From positions 186,001-250,000 of the forward strand of contig JAPWGK010000029.1 of NCBI GenBank assembly GCA_029641185.1: a stretch of DNA of 64,000 nucleotides, given 5' to 3'. Shown one piece after another: positions 1 through 10,520 of the stretch (positions are counted from its first letter, which is position 1; each line of letters starts with the position of its first letter). A model generated the notes under the pieces. The model ran no database searches, had not been told where the DNA came from, and saw only the letters and a list, made by a program, of their open reading frames with translations. Source of the stretch: Pseudofabraea citricarpa. Lineage: Eukaryota; Ascomycota; Leotiomycetes; Helotiales; Dermateaceae. The translations under genes and the position numbers were made by a program.

Positions 1-40
1 AGTATCAAATCATCTTACTCGAGAACGAAGAGCTAATCTG

Positions 41-827
41 ATGGACCAGCCTACTACTTCCAGCACCACCGAACCCGCCTTGACAACCAACCCTTCTGGA
101 ACTGAGAATGTACCAGCACCTACTACTACCGCTATCCCTGCCGTAAGCTTCAATGTCTCTGATCCTACTTCGATAGCTAACAGTTGTCAAGGCCCCCAAG
201 CAAGAAGACGCCATGCCCTCCACGTTTCTTGCTCTAAAACCTGCGACATCAAATGCACCTACCATGCCATCCACCACTCTTGCTCCAAGAGCTGCAGCAA
301 CAAATTCATCTAGCGGTAGCCCAACTCGAGGATCAGACAAGGCCAGCAACACCGCCACAAGTATTGTCACGATCCCCGACAGATTAATCTCCAAAAAGAA
401 ACCCCGCGGCGGAATTTACGCCAAGCTGATTCAACTCGGTGCCGCAAATCAGACCAAGGGTTTTGAGACCTTGGCTAGAGTCGGCGGACGCAAACCAGTT
501 GAGGATGATGATATTTTGGTTCCAATCGTGCTCCGCAACGAGACCCAAATCAAAGCACACAGCACCCAAAAAGCCTATCCCTCTCGTTCATCCAGCGGTG
601 CTCCTTATATTGCCGTCAACTATAGCGATGTCCTCACTGTTTTCGACACCCGCATGTCTTCGAATGAGGAAGTTACCCACTTGGTCACTAACAAGCGCAC
701 CGGCGAGCGAGGTCTGGTTCGTGTCAAGGCTATCGATATGGATCAAGGAATTGCATTGGCAAACGTATGGATTCGAGGCCGCAACGCACGAAAGGATGCC
801 CGATTTGGCTTCACAGGTGCTAATTAA
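41..827 (+). CDS. Hypothetical protein with disordered N-terminus
   Basis: I do not recognise this protein. The frame from the ATG at 213 to the TAA at 827 is open (204 codons). An upstream ATG at 41 is in another frame, but removing 110..176 (GTACCA...ATAG, 67 nt) joins it in phase; that intron is tentative because the donor is weak. The first 70 or so residues are rich in Ser, Thr, Ala and Pro and look disordered. The rest is more globular, with a mixed-charge region ending in a basic tail. It stops just after the motif RKDARFGF. No signal peptide or membrane segment is visible. The left edge of the window is only 40 nt upstream, so further 5' exons cannot be excluded. The antisense frame over 5..394 is a shadow. 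Confidence 0.4.
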
Positions 828-1484
828 GTTCTGAAAGGTTATTAGTCTGGCGACAGCAAGTAGAGCTGGATATATGGGGATGAGCGATAGTTTATAACGG
901 CGAGTAGCACTTTGATAGCCGAGAGCTTTGCAGGATAGCGATGGGGGTGGCATGTGGCGTTTGTTTGCAATTTCTACCCTGATCAAGATCAAATCGATGG
1001 AAATAGCTTTTTAGAGGATCTGACTCCACTCCATTAAAGAATTTGACGTGTTTACTGATAACTTTACATCTTGATCAAGTTGAATGTTGAACTCACTGCA
1101 ATTAAGATAGTAGGGTAGCAGGGAAGATTTTCGTGTTCTCTTATTAATTTATCTTCCAATCTAATAGTCACTCTCTGTAGCTCCCATCGCCAGCAATACC
1201 AACGACACAAAACCAAATCCAATATCACAAGCTCGTCGCTGGAGATCCACAGCTACCATATTCCTCCCATAGTCGAATGAACTTTGTTGGGCAAAACAGA
1301 AGTACGTGCGCTCACTGCCAAATTATACCCCCGCCCTCAGCAAACCCAAGGAATGCACAAATCCAAACCTGATATCAGAAGCTCTTTACTCAAAATCCAA
1401 ATCCACTTCAGCTTCCATATTCCTCCCAGTTCCGAATGCCGATTATTGTAGAAGAGCAGAAAAGCGAGCTCAAGAGGTGTATGC
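828..1484. other. Intergenic, no gene seen
   Basis: About 650 nt without a convincing gene. The only open frame (1306..1488, plus) has no recognisable product and overlaps the 3' end of the candidate small secreted protein gene on the other strand. Confidence 0.5.
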
Positions 1485-1718
1485 TTAAGCAATAGCTCTG
1501 CAACCTGCTTCGCAACTTTCGACTACAGCGTCGCAAACCACCAATGAGACTATCATTTTCAAAATGCGCCAGGGGCCCGTCAAAAACCATGTTTCTTTAT
1601 ACCAAAAGAGGCTGCCTGCGGAACATCCTACTTGGCAAAGGGCGTTGGGGAGGGATTCGGTCCATTTTTCAGCGGTGATGATGATAGCGAGCGCCAAGAT
1701 AATGTAGGCTGAACGCAT
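1485..1718 (-). CDS. Candidate small secreted cysteine-containing protein
   Basis: A 77-residue single-exon frame with a true ATG at 1718. It starts with a short hydrophobic stretch (MRSAYIILALAIIITA) that looks like a signal peptide. It is followed by two cysteine pairs: LCQVGC near residue 30 and CDAVVESCEAGC near the C-terminus. Many filamentous ascomycetes carry short secreted proteins with a CQxGC start and a C-x(6)-C-x(3)-C end, and this arrangement is reminiscent of them. The middle (about residues 36-60) is Trp-rich and does not fit that family well, so it may hide an intron or the gene may be decayed. It lies upstream of, and in the opposite orientation to, nothing obvious; Bud23 is the next gene on the same strand. 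The family assignment is inference only. Confidence 0.35.
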   Translation of the reverse strand: MRSAYIILALAIIITAEKWTESLPNALCQVGCSAGSLFWYKETWFLTGPWRILKMIVSLVVCDAVVESCEAGCRAIA

Positions 1719-2072
1719 GGTGTTCCTGTCGAATGGTAGGTCGGAGTCTTTTTAGAGGGATGGCTGGATAAGAAGATTATTGAGGAGATGGTGAATCCCG
1801 TTGCAGATGCGGTTGAAAGTCGTAAGTGTGAAGTAACAGCTTTAGTGGAGACGGTTGGCTTTATAAAGCTATTCTTGAGACCCTCATTCACCTACGAGTA
1901 CTCGCCAAAAAGTAGAGGAAAGGGGAGGATGACCCAAACGCGTAGATAGGAAAGATTTCATTAAACGCCATTGCCTTAGGTATTCTGCAGTTCTTATTCT
2001 GCAGTTCTTTTCGACCCTTTTACCAAAACGCCAAGCGATGCATACATGCAAATGTTCCATCTACTACTTGCT
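1719..2072. other. Intergenic, no gene seen
   Basis: About 350 nt. It would hold the promoter of the small secreted-protein candidate and the 3' flank of Bud23. A short direct repeat is visible near 1980-2010 (the phrase tctgcagttctt occurs twice). No coding signal is convincing. Confidence 0.5.
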
Positions 2073-2972
2073 CTAGAATGCGATATTTCTTGAGCGGCCA
2101 GTATATTTCGATGAGTGCTTCACCACTTTCCCCTTGCTCTCCATCTGGGCTTTCTTGTGGTTGATCCAGGCTTTGCTTCCCTTCTTCATCTCTTTTCTTC
2201 CTTTCTCCTTGTGCTTTCTTCGGGCGTCTAGGACGTCCACACCTTCCATACCCTTTACTACACCTGTGATGTCTCCTCCGTTGCCTTCGCTGGCTGAGCC
2301 ACCAACTGTCAAAACGAGATATAATTTTGCATTCTTCGTTCCGGGGTCATCTTCCAAAATACCGGCGCCGAATCCAGCCTTGATAGCTGCACCACTGATC
2401 ATCGTTCGTTGCTGGTCGTTTTTGGGGTAGAACTGGCAGACCGCTCTCCCTCCTCTCTTCAAGCTTGCATACAAGCCATTAAAAAATCTGGTCAGTCTTC
2501 CGGTAGAGCTGACATCGCTACTTTCGGCATTGCACAACCATTGAATGGCGCTGATACTAATCGCGGCATCGAAACTTCCTGCTCGAAATGGTACGCCTTG
2601 TCCGATATCCGCAAGCATGAGGTCGCCCTCTACATCCCGCTGCAAAGCAATATCAAGCATGGAAGCAGAAATATCCATCCCTACCCAGATATGAGGACCG
2701 CCCTCGGAGGGATCTATCGAGGATAGGATCTCGCCCGAGAGACCGGAGCCACAGCCGACATCAAGGATCATGGAGGGGCTATCGAGGTCGAGGAGTTCCA
2801 GAGCACGATTGGTCATGGAAGCTTGGATATTCTGTATACGCGACGACGTGGTATATTTCCGCGCCTCATTATCATTATAATGGAGATCTGGGGGCCTAAT
2901 TAATTGTGTTAGTGGGATTCTGCGGTGAAGATGGTGGGGGAGGATTTACAGGGTATCTTCTGGACGAGACAT
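2073..2972 (-). CDS. bud23: 18S rRNA (guanine-N7)-methyltransferase Bud23
   Basis: Class I SAM-dependent methyltransferase that, with the Trm112 cofactor in yeast, methylates a guanine in 18S rRNA during 40S maturation in the nucleus. Two exons: 2972..2950 and 2895..2073, with a 54-nt intron (GTAAAT...TTAG) that splits codon 8. The product is 281 aa, close to yeast Bud23 (about 275). The N-terminus runs MSRPEDTLPPDLHYND, typical of the family, and only the spliced form gives it. Motif I (ILDVGCGSGLSG) lies near residue 50 and binds SAM. Further on are the family's NxQWL-like SAIQWL segment and the hallmark basic C-terminus ending SSKYTGRSRNIAF. The gene is divergent from Svp26, with 334 nt between the start codons. 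Spliced identity is highly secure. Confidence 0.93.
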
Positions 2973-3306
2973 GATTTCGATGTTGTTTCTGCCGTAGCAG
3001 ATGGTAAGATATTACTTCATGCAATGGTTACCAGACAGCACCGAATTCAGCCCCAAACAGTTTTCTCGTGGACTAGATTTGGAATTTCGAAGAGATTTGG
3101 AATTGTAGTGTCGTCGCAGAGCGAGTCGTCGAACATTTTTAATTTTTCCGATAAGCCCTGCTCCTTAGATCCGAAGTAATCCCGGCCAGGGAAGTTAAGA
3201 CCACGCTTCACGCTTCCGTCCCAGCAGACAGACATCTTGGTTGACAGCGCAATCTCTTGGGCCATGCAAGACTCATAATATTCAATCGACCGGCCATTTC
3301 TTCAAC
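2973..3306. promoter_or_regulatory. Shared promoter region of Bud23 and Svp26
   Basis: The 334 nt between the divergent start codons must hold both promoters. I see no clear TATA box or named operator. A small plus-strand open frame here (2925..3179) covers the first exon and intron of Bud23 in antisense and is not a gene. Confidence 0.4.
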
Positions 3307-4077
3307 ATGTGGATTCTCCCAATCGTTGGTCTCTTGGGCATGGTCGTTGGGTTTGCTTTTCTTACCCTCGCCATAGGTACGCACGCCCCTCGGAATACCC
3401 AAGGGAGCTTCACTGACACTTTCTCGAACAGCTTCTGGCCTTTACTATCTATCCGAACTTGTCGAAGAACATACTGTTGTTGCGAAAAAGCTGCTTATGA
3501 AGCTGATATATTCGGTTATCACTATTCAAGTTCTGCTCTGCCTCATTGATGGCTTTCCGATCACTCTCTCCATTCTCAGCGTCTTCTCCCATGTCGTCTA
3601 TCTCGGAAACATGCGGCGCTTTCCCGTCGTGAAGCTTTCAGATCCGCTCTTTATCTTCTCGTGCGGTATGCTATAGCTGTATCATTGGGCTTAGAAGCTT
3701 CGCTGATAAATCTCATAGTACTGGTACTTTTGAACCATTACGTCTGGTTCACACATTTCTCAAGCGTACCCCTTCCTCCAAACAAAGCAAGAAACATGTA
3801 TGATCCGGTAGATCTCCCCAGCTTCACCGAAATTGCGTCATACTTTGGACTTTGTGTCTGGCTTGTTCCATTCGCCCTTTTCGTCTCCTTGTCAGCTAGC
3901 GATAACGTGTTGCCTACGATGGGTAGCGAGGAGCCCAGTGCAATTCCAGGAGCTACGACTCAGGGCAAGAACAAGAGACAGGGAATTGCAAAGGTCATCA
4001 TTGATACTATGCGGGAAGCAATTGCGAAGGTTGGTTCGCTCGCTGGCTGGTGGCGCCGCGATAGGGATATCTTCTGA
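3307..4077 (+). CDS. svp26: Svp26/TEX261 family Golgi membrane protein
   Basis: Tetra-spanning membrane protein of the ER and early Golgi. In yeast it acts as a cargo adaptor that packages mannosyltransferases such as Ktr3 into COPII vesicles and keeps them in the early Golgi. Three exons: 3307..3376, 3432..3665 and 3719..4077, with introns of 55 and 53 nt; the product is 220 aa (yeast is 228). The spliced protein reads through the family signature ASGLYYLSELVEEH at about residue 24, then an IDGFP motif, and LNHYVWF at about residue 105. Hydrophobic segments lie near residues 3-23, 45-65, 92-110 and 130-155. The C-terminal tail is polar and basic, as expected for a cytosolic end. Without splicing only fragments are visible, so the intron calls are well supported. 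It is convergent with the coiled-coil gene downstream. Confidence 0.93.
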
Positions 4078-4412
4078 TGTACAACTACAAGGCATTTGAT
4101 GGCGTTCGGGCAGGCACGGATCGGGATGGGAAAGGATGTCAGAGTAAGAGATACAAAAGTATTGTTCACATAAATAACAATTTTGATCGCAGATATTTTT
4201 ATTCTACCTGACGGTGCTAAAATGTGCGATAGAGTTAAACATCCCAGTGTATTTTCGACGCCAGATCCTTGACAGAATCCCATGTTTCATTCGCTCCCTC
4301 AAATTCATGGTATAACAATATTTACAGCAAAATCATTTATAGCAATAGTTCCCTAGATCCGGTGTCAATGAGTGCTGATGTGAGTTTTGTAGTGAGTATA
4401 AAATACCTCTGA
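4078..4412. other. Intergenic between convergent genes
   Basis: About 335 nt of AT-rich 3' flanking DNA between the convergent Svp26 and coiled-coil genes. It would contain both polyadenylation sites; nothing else is visible. Confidence 0.5.
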
Positions 4413-4975
4413 TTACTTCTGGGCTGGCCTTTCATAATCGCCCATCTCCAGAATATCGTCTTCTCGTCCCTGGTATACGACAATAAGCTCCTTGGAAAGA
4501 TTCGACATGTGTGTCTCGAGAAGCTTCATGCTGGCGATGATTTGGCTCTCGATATGTTTACGTCTCTTGAGGAGAACATCCAGTTGGTCGAGTTTGGCTT
4601 TTCGGATTTTATTTCTATACATGTTATTAGCGGTACATGGAGCGAGGCTCAAATTCATGGGTACTCACACTTTTGCCTTTCTTGCCTCAAAAAGAGCATC
4701 AATCTTGACCTCGAGTCCCTTTACATTGCCCTTGTGCTCAGCCTCAATAGCCTTGCGATATTTTTCACGCTTGCTATGGTTCTGTGGGCGAAAGCGATTA
4801 GCCAGATGGAACTGCCTTACTGGCTTTGGACCTGCAAGCTAATCAAACTTACTGAAGCAACAATATCCTGTGCAGCCTGCAGAGCAGTCGTGATATCCAT
4901 ACCATCTTGAACCTGCTCGTCGTTCTCGGATTCTGACGCGCTCTGCAATTTTGTTGGAAGACTTTTCCGAGGCAT
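4413..4975 (-). CDS. Small coiled-coil protein, function unknown
   Basis: I cannot name this protein. Three exons: 4975..4853, 4781..4669 and 4614..4413, with introns of 71 and 54 nt (GTAAGT...ACAG and GTGAGT...ATAG). Splicing gives 145 aa in one uninterrupted frame starting MPRKSLPTKL. Residues 1-25 are polar and acidic. Residues 30-125 are rich in Lys, Glu, Leu and Ala with heptad-like spacing, predicting a long alpha-helical coiled coil (for example KIRKAKLDQLDVLLKRRKHI near residue 80-100). Such small coiled-coil proteins often belong to larger assemblies such as kinetochore or recombination complexes, but no motif identifies one here. It is divergent from Pxr1 with only 264 nt between starts, which suggests a shared promoter. 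Confidence 0.75.
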
Positions 4976-5239
4976 GATGGTGTGGTAAGTAGGGATTGGT
5001 GTGAATCACTGAAGAGAATCTACAAATTCCGACTCTTGTTACTATGAAGTGAGTGAAGTTCTGATGGGGGGAGGGAAGGCTGAAATACAAGGCTGAGAAA
5101 CCCGTTGCGCGACCATTTATGTCTGACCAATCATGAACTAGCTTAGTTCAACCCTTGTCACAAATTTTTGGGATTTTGACCGCAATGCGATAAGAAATTC
5201 CAGATCAGTGGCATAACCTTTTTCATTTCCACCGCAAAG

Positions 5240-6431
5240 ATGGGTCTCGCAGGGCCTAAAAAGTATGTGTTGATCCTAGAATAAGTGGCAGATCGTGTAC
5301 TTACTACCCCAAAGGCAGAACAAAATCTCCAACGACCCTAATAACACAAAATGGACTCGCGATGCAACCTCCTTCGGCCACAAGATCATGACCTCCCAGG
5401 GATGGACACCTGGCGAACTTCTTGGTGCCCAGGATGCAGCTCACGCTGAGTTTCACACTGCAGCCAATGCTTCGCACATTCGTGTGATTCTGAAAGACGA
5501 TAATCTGGGACTGGGAGCCAAAATCGGCAGCGGGGTTGGAGTTGGAGAATGCACGGGTCTAGATGTCTTCCAGAATCTGTTAGGTAGACTGAATGGCCGC
5601 GACGAGGAAGAGATGGAGAAGGAACAGAAAAGCCGTGAGGATTTGAAAAGGACGATTTATACCGAGCAAAAATGGGGCTCGATCAGATTCGTTCGCGGAG
5701 GGTTTTTGATTGGAGATAAGATCCAAGAGCTGATCGATGGCGAAGAAGAGAGAGTGCGGAAACTTGCGGAGGGAAGCGCAGGAAGCTCGAGCGATTCGGA
5801 TTCCGCATCTAGTTCAGAAGAGGAGACTCCAGTGGTCGAAGAACCGAAGAAATCGAAGAAGAAGCGCAAGGCAGAAGTGCTGGAAGATCCTGTGGCCGAA
5901 GTTGTCGCTTTCAAGGTCAAGAAGTCAAAGAAGAGCCGTAAATCAGAAACAAAATCAGAAGACGCCGAGGTACTCACATCTGTAGTGGAATCCAAAAAGT
6001 CCAAGAAGAAGTCCAAGAAGCACCAGGAGCAGGATGGCGAGGATGAAGGAAATAGCGAGGAAGTAGATACCAAGAGACGGAAGAAGGAGAAGAAAGAGAA
6101 GAAGGCAAGAAAAGAGATGGCACGACAAGAAGCAGCCACGGAGGAAGCTGAGGCTAAGGCGGCTAAGAAGAAGTCGAAACGAGAAAAGAGAAAGGCAGCC
6201 ACAGACGATGAAGAAACTAAGACAGACAGTACTCCAGTGTCTACGGGTCGTTCGACGCCGATAATGATGCAAGGCAGGCATGCGGTCAGATCACGTAATA
6301 TTGCAGCAAAGCGTTTAGCAGGAATGGACATGGCTTCATTGAATCAGGTAAGTTATCATACCAGTACCTTAAATTTCTTGGGGTTGAGGCTAACAAATCA
6401 ACAGATCTTCATGATCAAGTCACAGACATAG
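5240..6431 (+). CDS. pxr1: Pxr1/PinX1 G-patch ribosome biogenesis protein
   Basis: G-patch protein that activates the DEAH helicase Prp43 in nucleolar pre-rRNA and snoRNA processing; the yeast and human homologues also inhibit telomerase. Three exons: 5240..5262, 5315..6347 and 6405..6431; the product is 360 aa. The short first exon encodes MGLAGPKK, the expected N-terminus, and joins to QNKISNDPNNTKW. The G-patch covers about residues 25-80 (GHKIMTSQGWTPGELLGA, then LGLGAKIG). Residues 140-330 are the family's long Lys/Glu/Ser-rich tail with repeated KKSKK blocks, which act as nucleolar localisation sequence. The last exon restores the conserved ending SLNQIFMIKSQT. The second intron (57 nt) has no stop and keeps frame, so unspliced RNA would still translate. 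Antisense open frames over this gene are shadows of the Lys/Glu-rich tail. Confidence 0.93.
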
Positions 6432-6764
6432 AGTATATAAACTGAATAGGATACCAGATTTTTCAAGTGTTTATATGGAGCCGTGATGTAAACGATATTT
6501 TTACTACACAGACCAAAACGTGTCAGACTTATGTGTTTTCTTCAGTCAATATTGAATTTATCAAGGTTTCTCAGGTTCCTGAATGACCACGCCATTTGGT
6601 GTTCAAGATTGGCAAGTATACCAAGCATGCTTTTTCATTATGGCAGGTGCTTGAACGCCTATCTCTGGATACATTGATGCAACTCAGAACCGTTTCTGCT
6701 GACTGAGGCAAGCTTTCTACCCACGCAATCGTTATTTGCCAAATGGCTCAGATGCGTACCCATC
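6432..6764. other. Intergenic between convergent genes
   Basis: About 330 nt between the convergent Pxr1 and first BTB gene; 3' flanks only. It marks the border between the housekeeping block and the BTB block. Confidence 0.5.
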
Positions 6765-7622
6765 CTATCGATCTCCATCTCCGTCGCCATCTCCGTCGCT
6801 ATCAATGCCTTCCTTGACGAAGTAATCAGAAGCTGACAAAATGCTTGACTGTACTTTTGACATAAGATCATTGTCAAAAAACACACACAAGAGATCTACT
6901 TGCATTTTTGCGGGGACCAGATCAGAGATGCTCCCAAATGAAGCAAAGCCGTTTTTAATACACTTATCCAGTAGCATTTTCCGCAATAGAGAATCCGCGC
7001 TTGTGTTGTTGTAAATATAGTCGAAGTTAAATGCAGTTATCATCTTGCTCTCGCAAAAGTGCGCCATGACTGTGTTCTGCAATTGAGCCATAAGCAGCTT
7101 GTCGGCTAATACCCATAGCTCTAACAAGTGGCTCTGCTCGTTTGAGAATGCATACATCATTCGAAATTGTTCCTCTTTGTCTGCGGGTATCGGATGAGAA
7201 GGACAATCGTTGATAACATGCAAGGTGCCCGTGTACAACCAATCTACCATGAATCTGAAAGTCCCTGGATGTATATCATCGAGGGTGTACGTGCTTGTCT
7301 GGCCCTCGATAAACTCGCTGTTGAAAGCCTTGGCGAAAACTGGCGAGCCGTGGCAGGCGACTTCTTTATGGACAATGAACTCTTCAATCTGATCTTGGCT
7401 GCCAACTTTAAAGGTGACCATCTCATTGAGTCTCCTGGGTCTTGCTATCAGCATTTTTACATGTTATCACTGGATTAAGCCTATGCAGAACCAATTTGCG
7501 CATATCTCTGGCGTCTGAACTTACGTGAGTGAAGAAAGCACTAGCCAGTTACCAGTCGACACTAAGGTCTTTTCGCATCCCTTGTCGATATTGACAGCTG
7601 TCTGATCTTCCAGCTGTGCCAT
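6765..7622 (-). CDS. BTB/POZ domain protein, tandem copy 1
   Basis: BTB domains form dimers and often recruit substrates to Cullin-3 ubiquitin ligases or act in transcription; the role of these fungal stand-alone proteins is unknown. Two exons: 7622..7525 and 7434..6765, with a 90-nt intron; 255 aa. The start has a strong context (CACCATGGC). Residues 45-120 form the BTB core: the VHKEVACHGSPVFAKAF helix, then FIEGQTSTYTLDD and the FMVDWLYTG strand-helix. A second helical part follows, with LLELWVLADKLL near residue 150, shared by all four paralogues. The tail is a short Asp-Gly repeat. No further domain (Kelch, MATH, zinc finger) is present. It is the most distal of four same-strand paralogues, followed upstream by an AT-rich stretch. 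Confidence 0.88.
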
Positions 7623-8478
7623 GGTGATCGCTGTGAGAGCTGCAGATGTACTGTCTTGTTTTGGAGGGGAGGCAACGATCTAAGATGAGGTTAAAGATAA
7701 ACAGCGCTCGCGCTAAGCGAGTTTGCTTAATTACTCACTTTACGCAGCGACTCAGAGAACAGTGTTTGGAGTTTATATATATCGATAATATGCAAACCGA
7801 GTTCCTTCTATAAGTATATTATTCTACTAAGTAGTAATTATATTTTCGTAGGTTAAATAAGGTATATGATATTATAAAGATAATATAAAGTATTCATTCA
7901 GTTAAGCAAATTTTTACTCCTTTTATCTAATAGGATTTAATAAAAGTATAAAGAACAAATATAAGTAATAGTTCAAAACAGAAGAGTATTATAAGGTAGA
8001 AAATAATTAGAAGTTAAATATTTTTTTCTAAGCAAATAGGGTGAGAAAATATCCAAGTGATTATATCGTTACTATGAACCTTAGGGTAAATAAATATAAG
8101 AACAACTGATCTTTCAATTAAGAGTTCACTTGCTTACCTACCTAGAACTTCCTGGCAGTCTTTCTATTTGTTGTCCTTAATGTTACATGACAAGGTAATT
8201 TGATCCTTAATCTACAAAATCAAGGGTTGAATTCTCTATCTTAGAGACCCAACTCTACATATTCATACACTTCCAACTGTACAACACCTGAATAAAATGC
8301 CTTAGCACACATGAATGGAAAGAAAAAATCTCGCTTAGTGGCTAAAACAGCTTGTCAGCTATCATGGTTACTGCCACTCTCTCTAAGATCTCTTACTAAT
8401 TGTAATCAAACACTCCAACACCCAGAAACCCAACATACAAAGCACCGCCCACTACTGATGTCGCTTAAGCAAACGTTC
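7623..8478. other. AT-rich intergenic DNA between BTB copies 1 and 2
   Basis: The part from about 7745 to 8110 is strikingly AT-rich, dominated by TA and AA/TT steps, with no open frame. It resembles DNA decayed by repeat-induced point mutation (RIP). I find no terminal repeats or transposase motif. The flanks are of more normal composition and include the promoter of copy 1. Confidence 0.6.
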
Positions 8479-9411
8479 TTAATTCCTGTCTCTCTCATCA
8501 ACTAAGTAGTCACAGAACGTAATCAACCCGAATGAGTGGTTGGTTCTCATTCTTGAAACAGCTCTGGAATAGGCTATGGTCAAATCGACAAGTATCTCCT
8601 TGGAAAATCCTGAAATATGCTCGCCCATGTCGGCTTCGGTGAAGTTCAATGCCATCTGCTCAACTAAAAGAGCTCTCAACGGGCTGGAGTCAATTGTGTT
8701 CTGATAGATATAGCTAATGCAATGTGTAGCCAAACAACCATGTCTGCCAATCTGAACAAGATAATCCATAATTATATTTTGCATGCAGGGAATGTCTAGC
8801 TTGTCCGCCAGAACCCAGAGCTCAATCAGACTCCGCAACTGATCTCGGCAAACTTTTCCATGATTTACTTCATCATCTTGGATCTCTTGTAGAAGGCCGT
8901 CAGAGTGCGGATCCTTGTGAGTGTTAAGGACGATTCTATTCTGGTAGAACCATTGGACAAGAAATGTAAAAGCCCCTTCAGTCGTGTCGTCTAGTGTGTA
9001 CTTCTGGGTCTGCCCTTCGATGAACGGACCATTGAAAGCAGTCTTTAGTACTGGGGAATGTCCGCAAACAACTTCCTTGTGGATCAAAAAGGCCTTTGCC
9101 TCTGGTCCGATGACCACCGTTACCATTTCATCTGGCTTCCTACAAGTTGTCAGTTCTATACAAGATTTATGCAGCTCTAGGATACTTACAAGAACATGAA
9201 TCCCTTTCCATGTCCAGCCTTTGAATGTTGTCTACGACGCTGCATTGCCTCGCGGACGTAAGATTCCTTATGTTTATAGTCAGTCTGCCGATACTCCTTC
9301 TTACCTCCGGATAAACTGACATAGTTTAAATCTAGAATATCGGTGGGTGTTGCCCTTTAATATCAAGTTAGCTTCAGACGCAGATTATTGTTTATGCGTA
9401 GTTTCTTACAT
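8479..9411 (-). CDS. BTB/POZ domain protein, tandem copy 2, split start codon
   Basis: Second BTB paralogue. My model has the start codon split by an intron: AT at 9411..9410, then 9354..9190, then 9139..8479, with introns of 55 and 50 nt; 275 aa. Joining gives CACCAT|GGCA, a near-ideal start context, and the frame then stays open into the BTB part. The frame upstream of this ATG has no other ATG before a stop; a further 5' intron at 9573..9477 (GTGAGT...GTAG) would lie in the leader. Residues 1-60 are a basic, paralogue-specific extension. The BTB core follows: LIHKEVVCGHSPVLKTAF, FIEGQTQKYTLDD and FLVQWFYQ. LIELWVLADKLD marks the shared second half. It resembles copy 3 most closely by eye. 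Confidence 0.82.
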
Positions 9412-10520
9412 GGTGACGGGATCGCTGCTGCTAGTCTTTCTAGAGGGGTCTTGATAGTCTGAGTTCTCTGAAATTGCTACACGTAAACAAAGCTGTGATT
9501 CAGCTGGTGAAACGGCGTTAACAAAAGGTCGAGACATGAAATTATCAGTCTTAATTGCCATGAAAGTACTCACCTACAAGGGTCGAAGACGGCAAGTACC
9601 GCGGCTAATGGTTCTTGATAATCTGTGATTGAGTCCCTGTTTTACGCTCGAGATGTTTTGTTTTGTGGAAGGTGTCTTGGTTAGGTTGGCTGGCTTGGGT
9701 CGTGCTTCAAAACTGCTATGAAAATCGAGAGACCAGAGGCGTGGGCTAACTCTTTCTGGTTCAGAGTAAACGTAAAAATTTCAATCCTGTCGCCGTCGAC
9801 GACCGTTTGTTTACCTTCTGACCGAAAGAGACTATTGCGTTGCCTAAAGCTATCCTTTCAGGTGATCTGGCAGCTTTTATAAGATGAAGAAAGGTTAATA
9901 TTCCTAGATCTATCTAAGGCTATAAATTTATATGACTCTTAAGTTTGTCTTTGAATTATTATAATATCTTCTAAACTATTTAAGTAATAATACTTATATA
10001 TAAACTAATATATTTTATACTTATATCCAACTATAATAATGGGGGTTTAAAAAATGTGAAAGATTATATTATATTAAAATCTTAAAGTATAACTATAAGA
10101 ATCAAAATTACTATTATTATGATTATAATAATAATAAAGATTTACTTAACTATAACTTGCTTACTATTGATTGTACTCGGCTTAGTAAATCTTAGAAAAT
10201 CGGTAATATCTTTTTATTAAACTGATTATATCGCTTCTTAAACACCTTTGTAAATTATAAGTGGAGTGTTTTTGGTGCTTATACTATCTGACAAGTCCCC
10301 GACCTCAACTTTATGCCAGATATAAGGCATTGCAAGTTGCGTTCCTACCATTTCATAGGACCTCTATTTCCATCTAAACCTTGTAGTGATATAAAGCTCA
10401 GACAGTCCTGTTCTTCGTCACTTTCGGAATCTGTATCACTTCTAGAGTGTGGATAAGTTAAAGACCCTATTGATTCTTAGTCATGATAACTCATATTTGG
10501 TAGGAGGCATTTAACATGCC
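9412..10520. other. Leader and AT-rich DNA between BTB copies 2 and 3
   Basis: 9412..9760 probably contains the spliced leader and promoter of copy 2. About 9885..10260 is extremely AT-rich, with runs of A/T and almost no GC, again like RIP-decayed DNA. No coding frame or element ends are visible. Confidence 0.6.

Noticed and set aside
5657..6331. Long antisense frame opposite Pxr1
   Set aside because: It is a Ser/Phe/Leu-rich shadow of the Lys/Glu repeat tail of Pxr1, with no motif and no family match.
7027..7242. Short antisense and shifted frames inside BTB copy 1
   Set aside because: Shadows of the spliced BTB gene.
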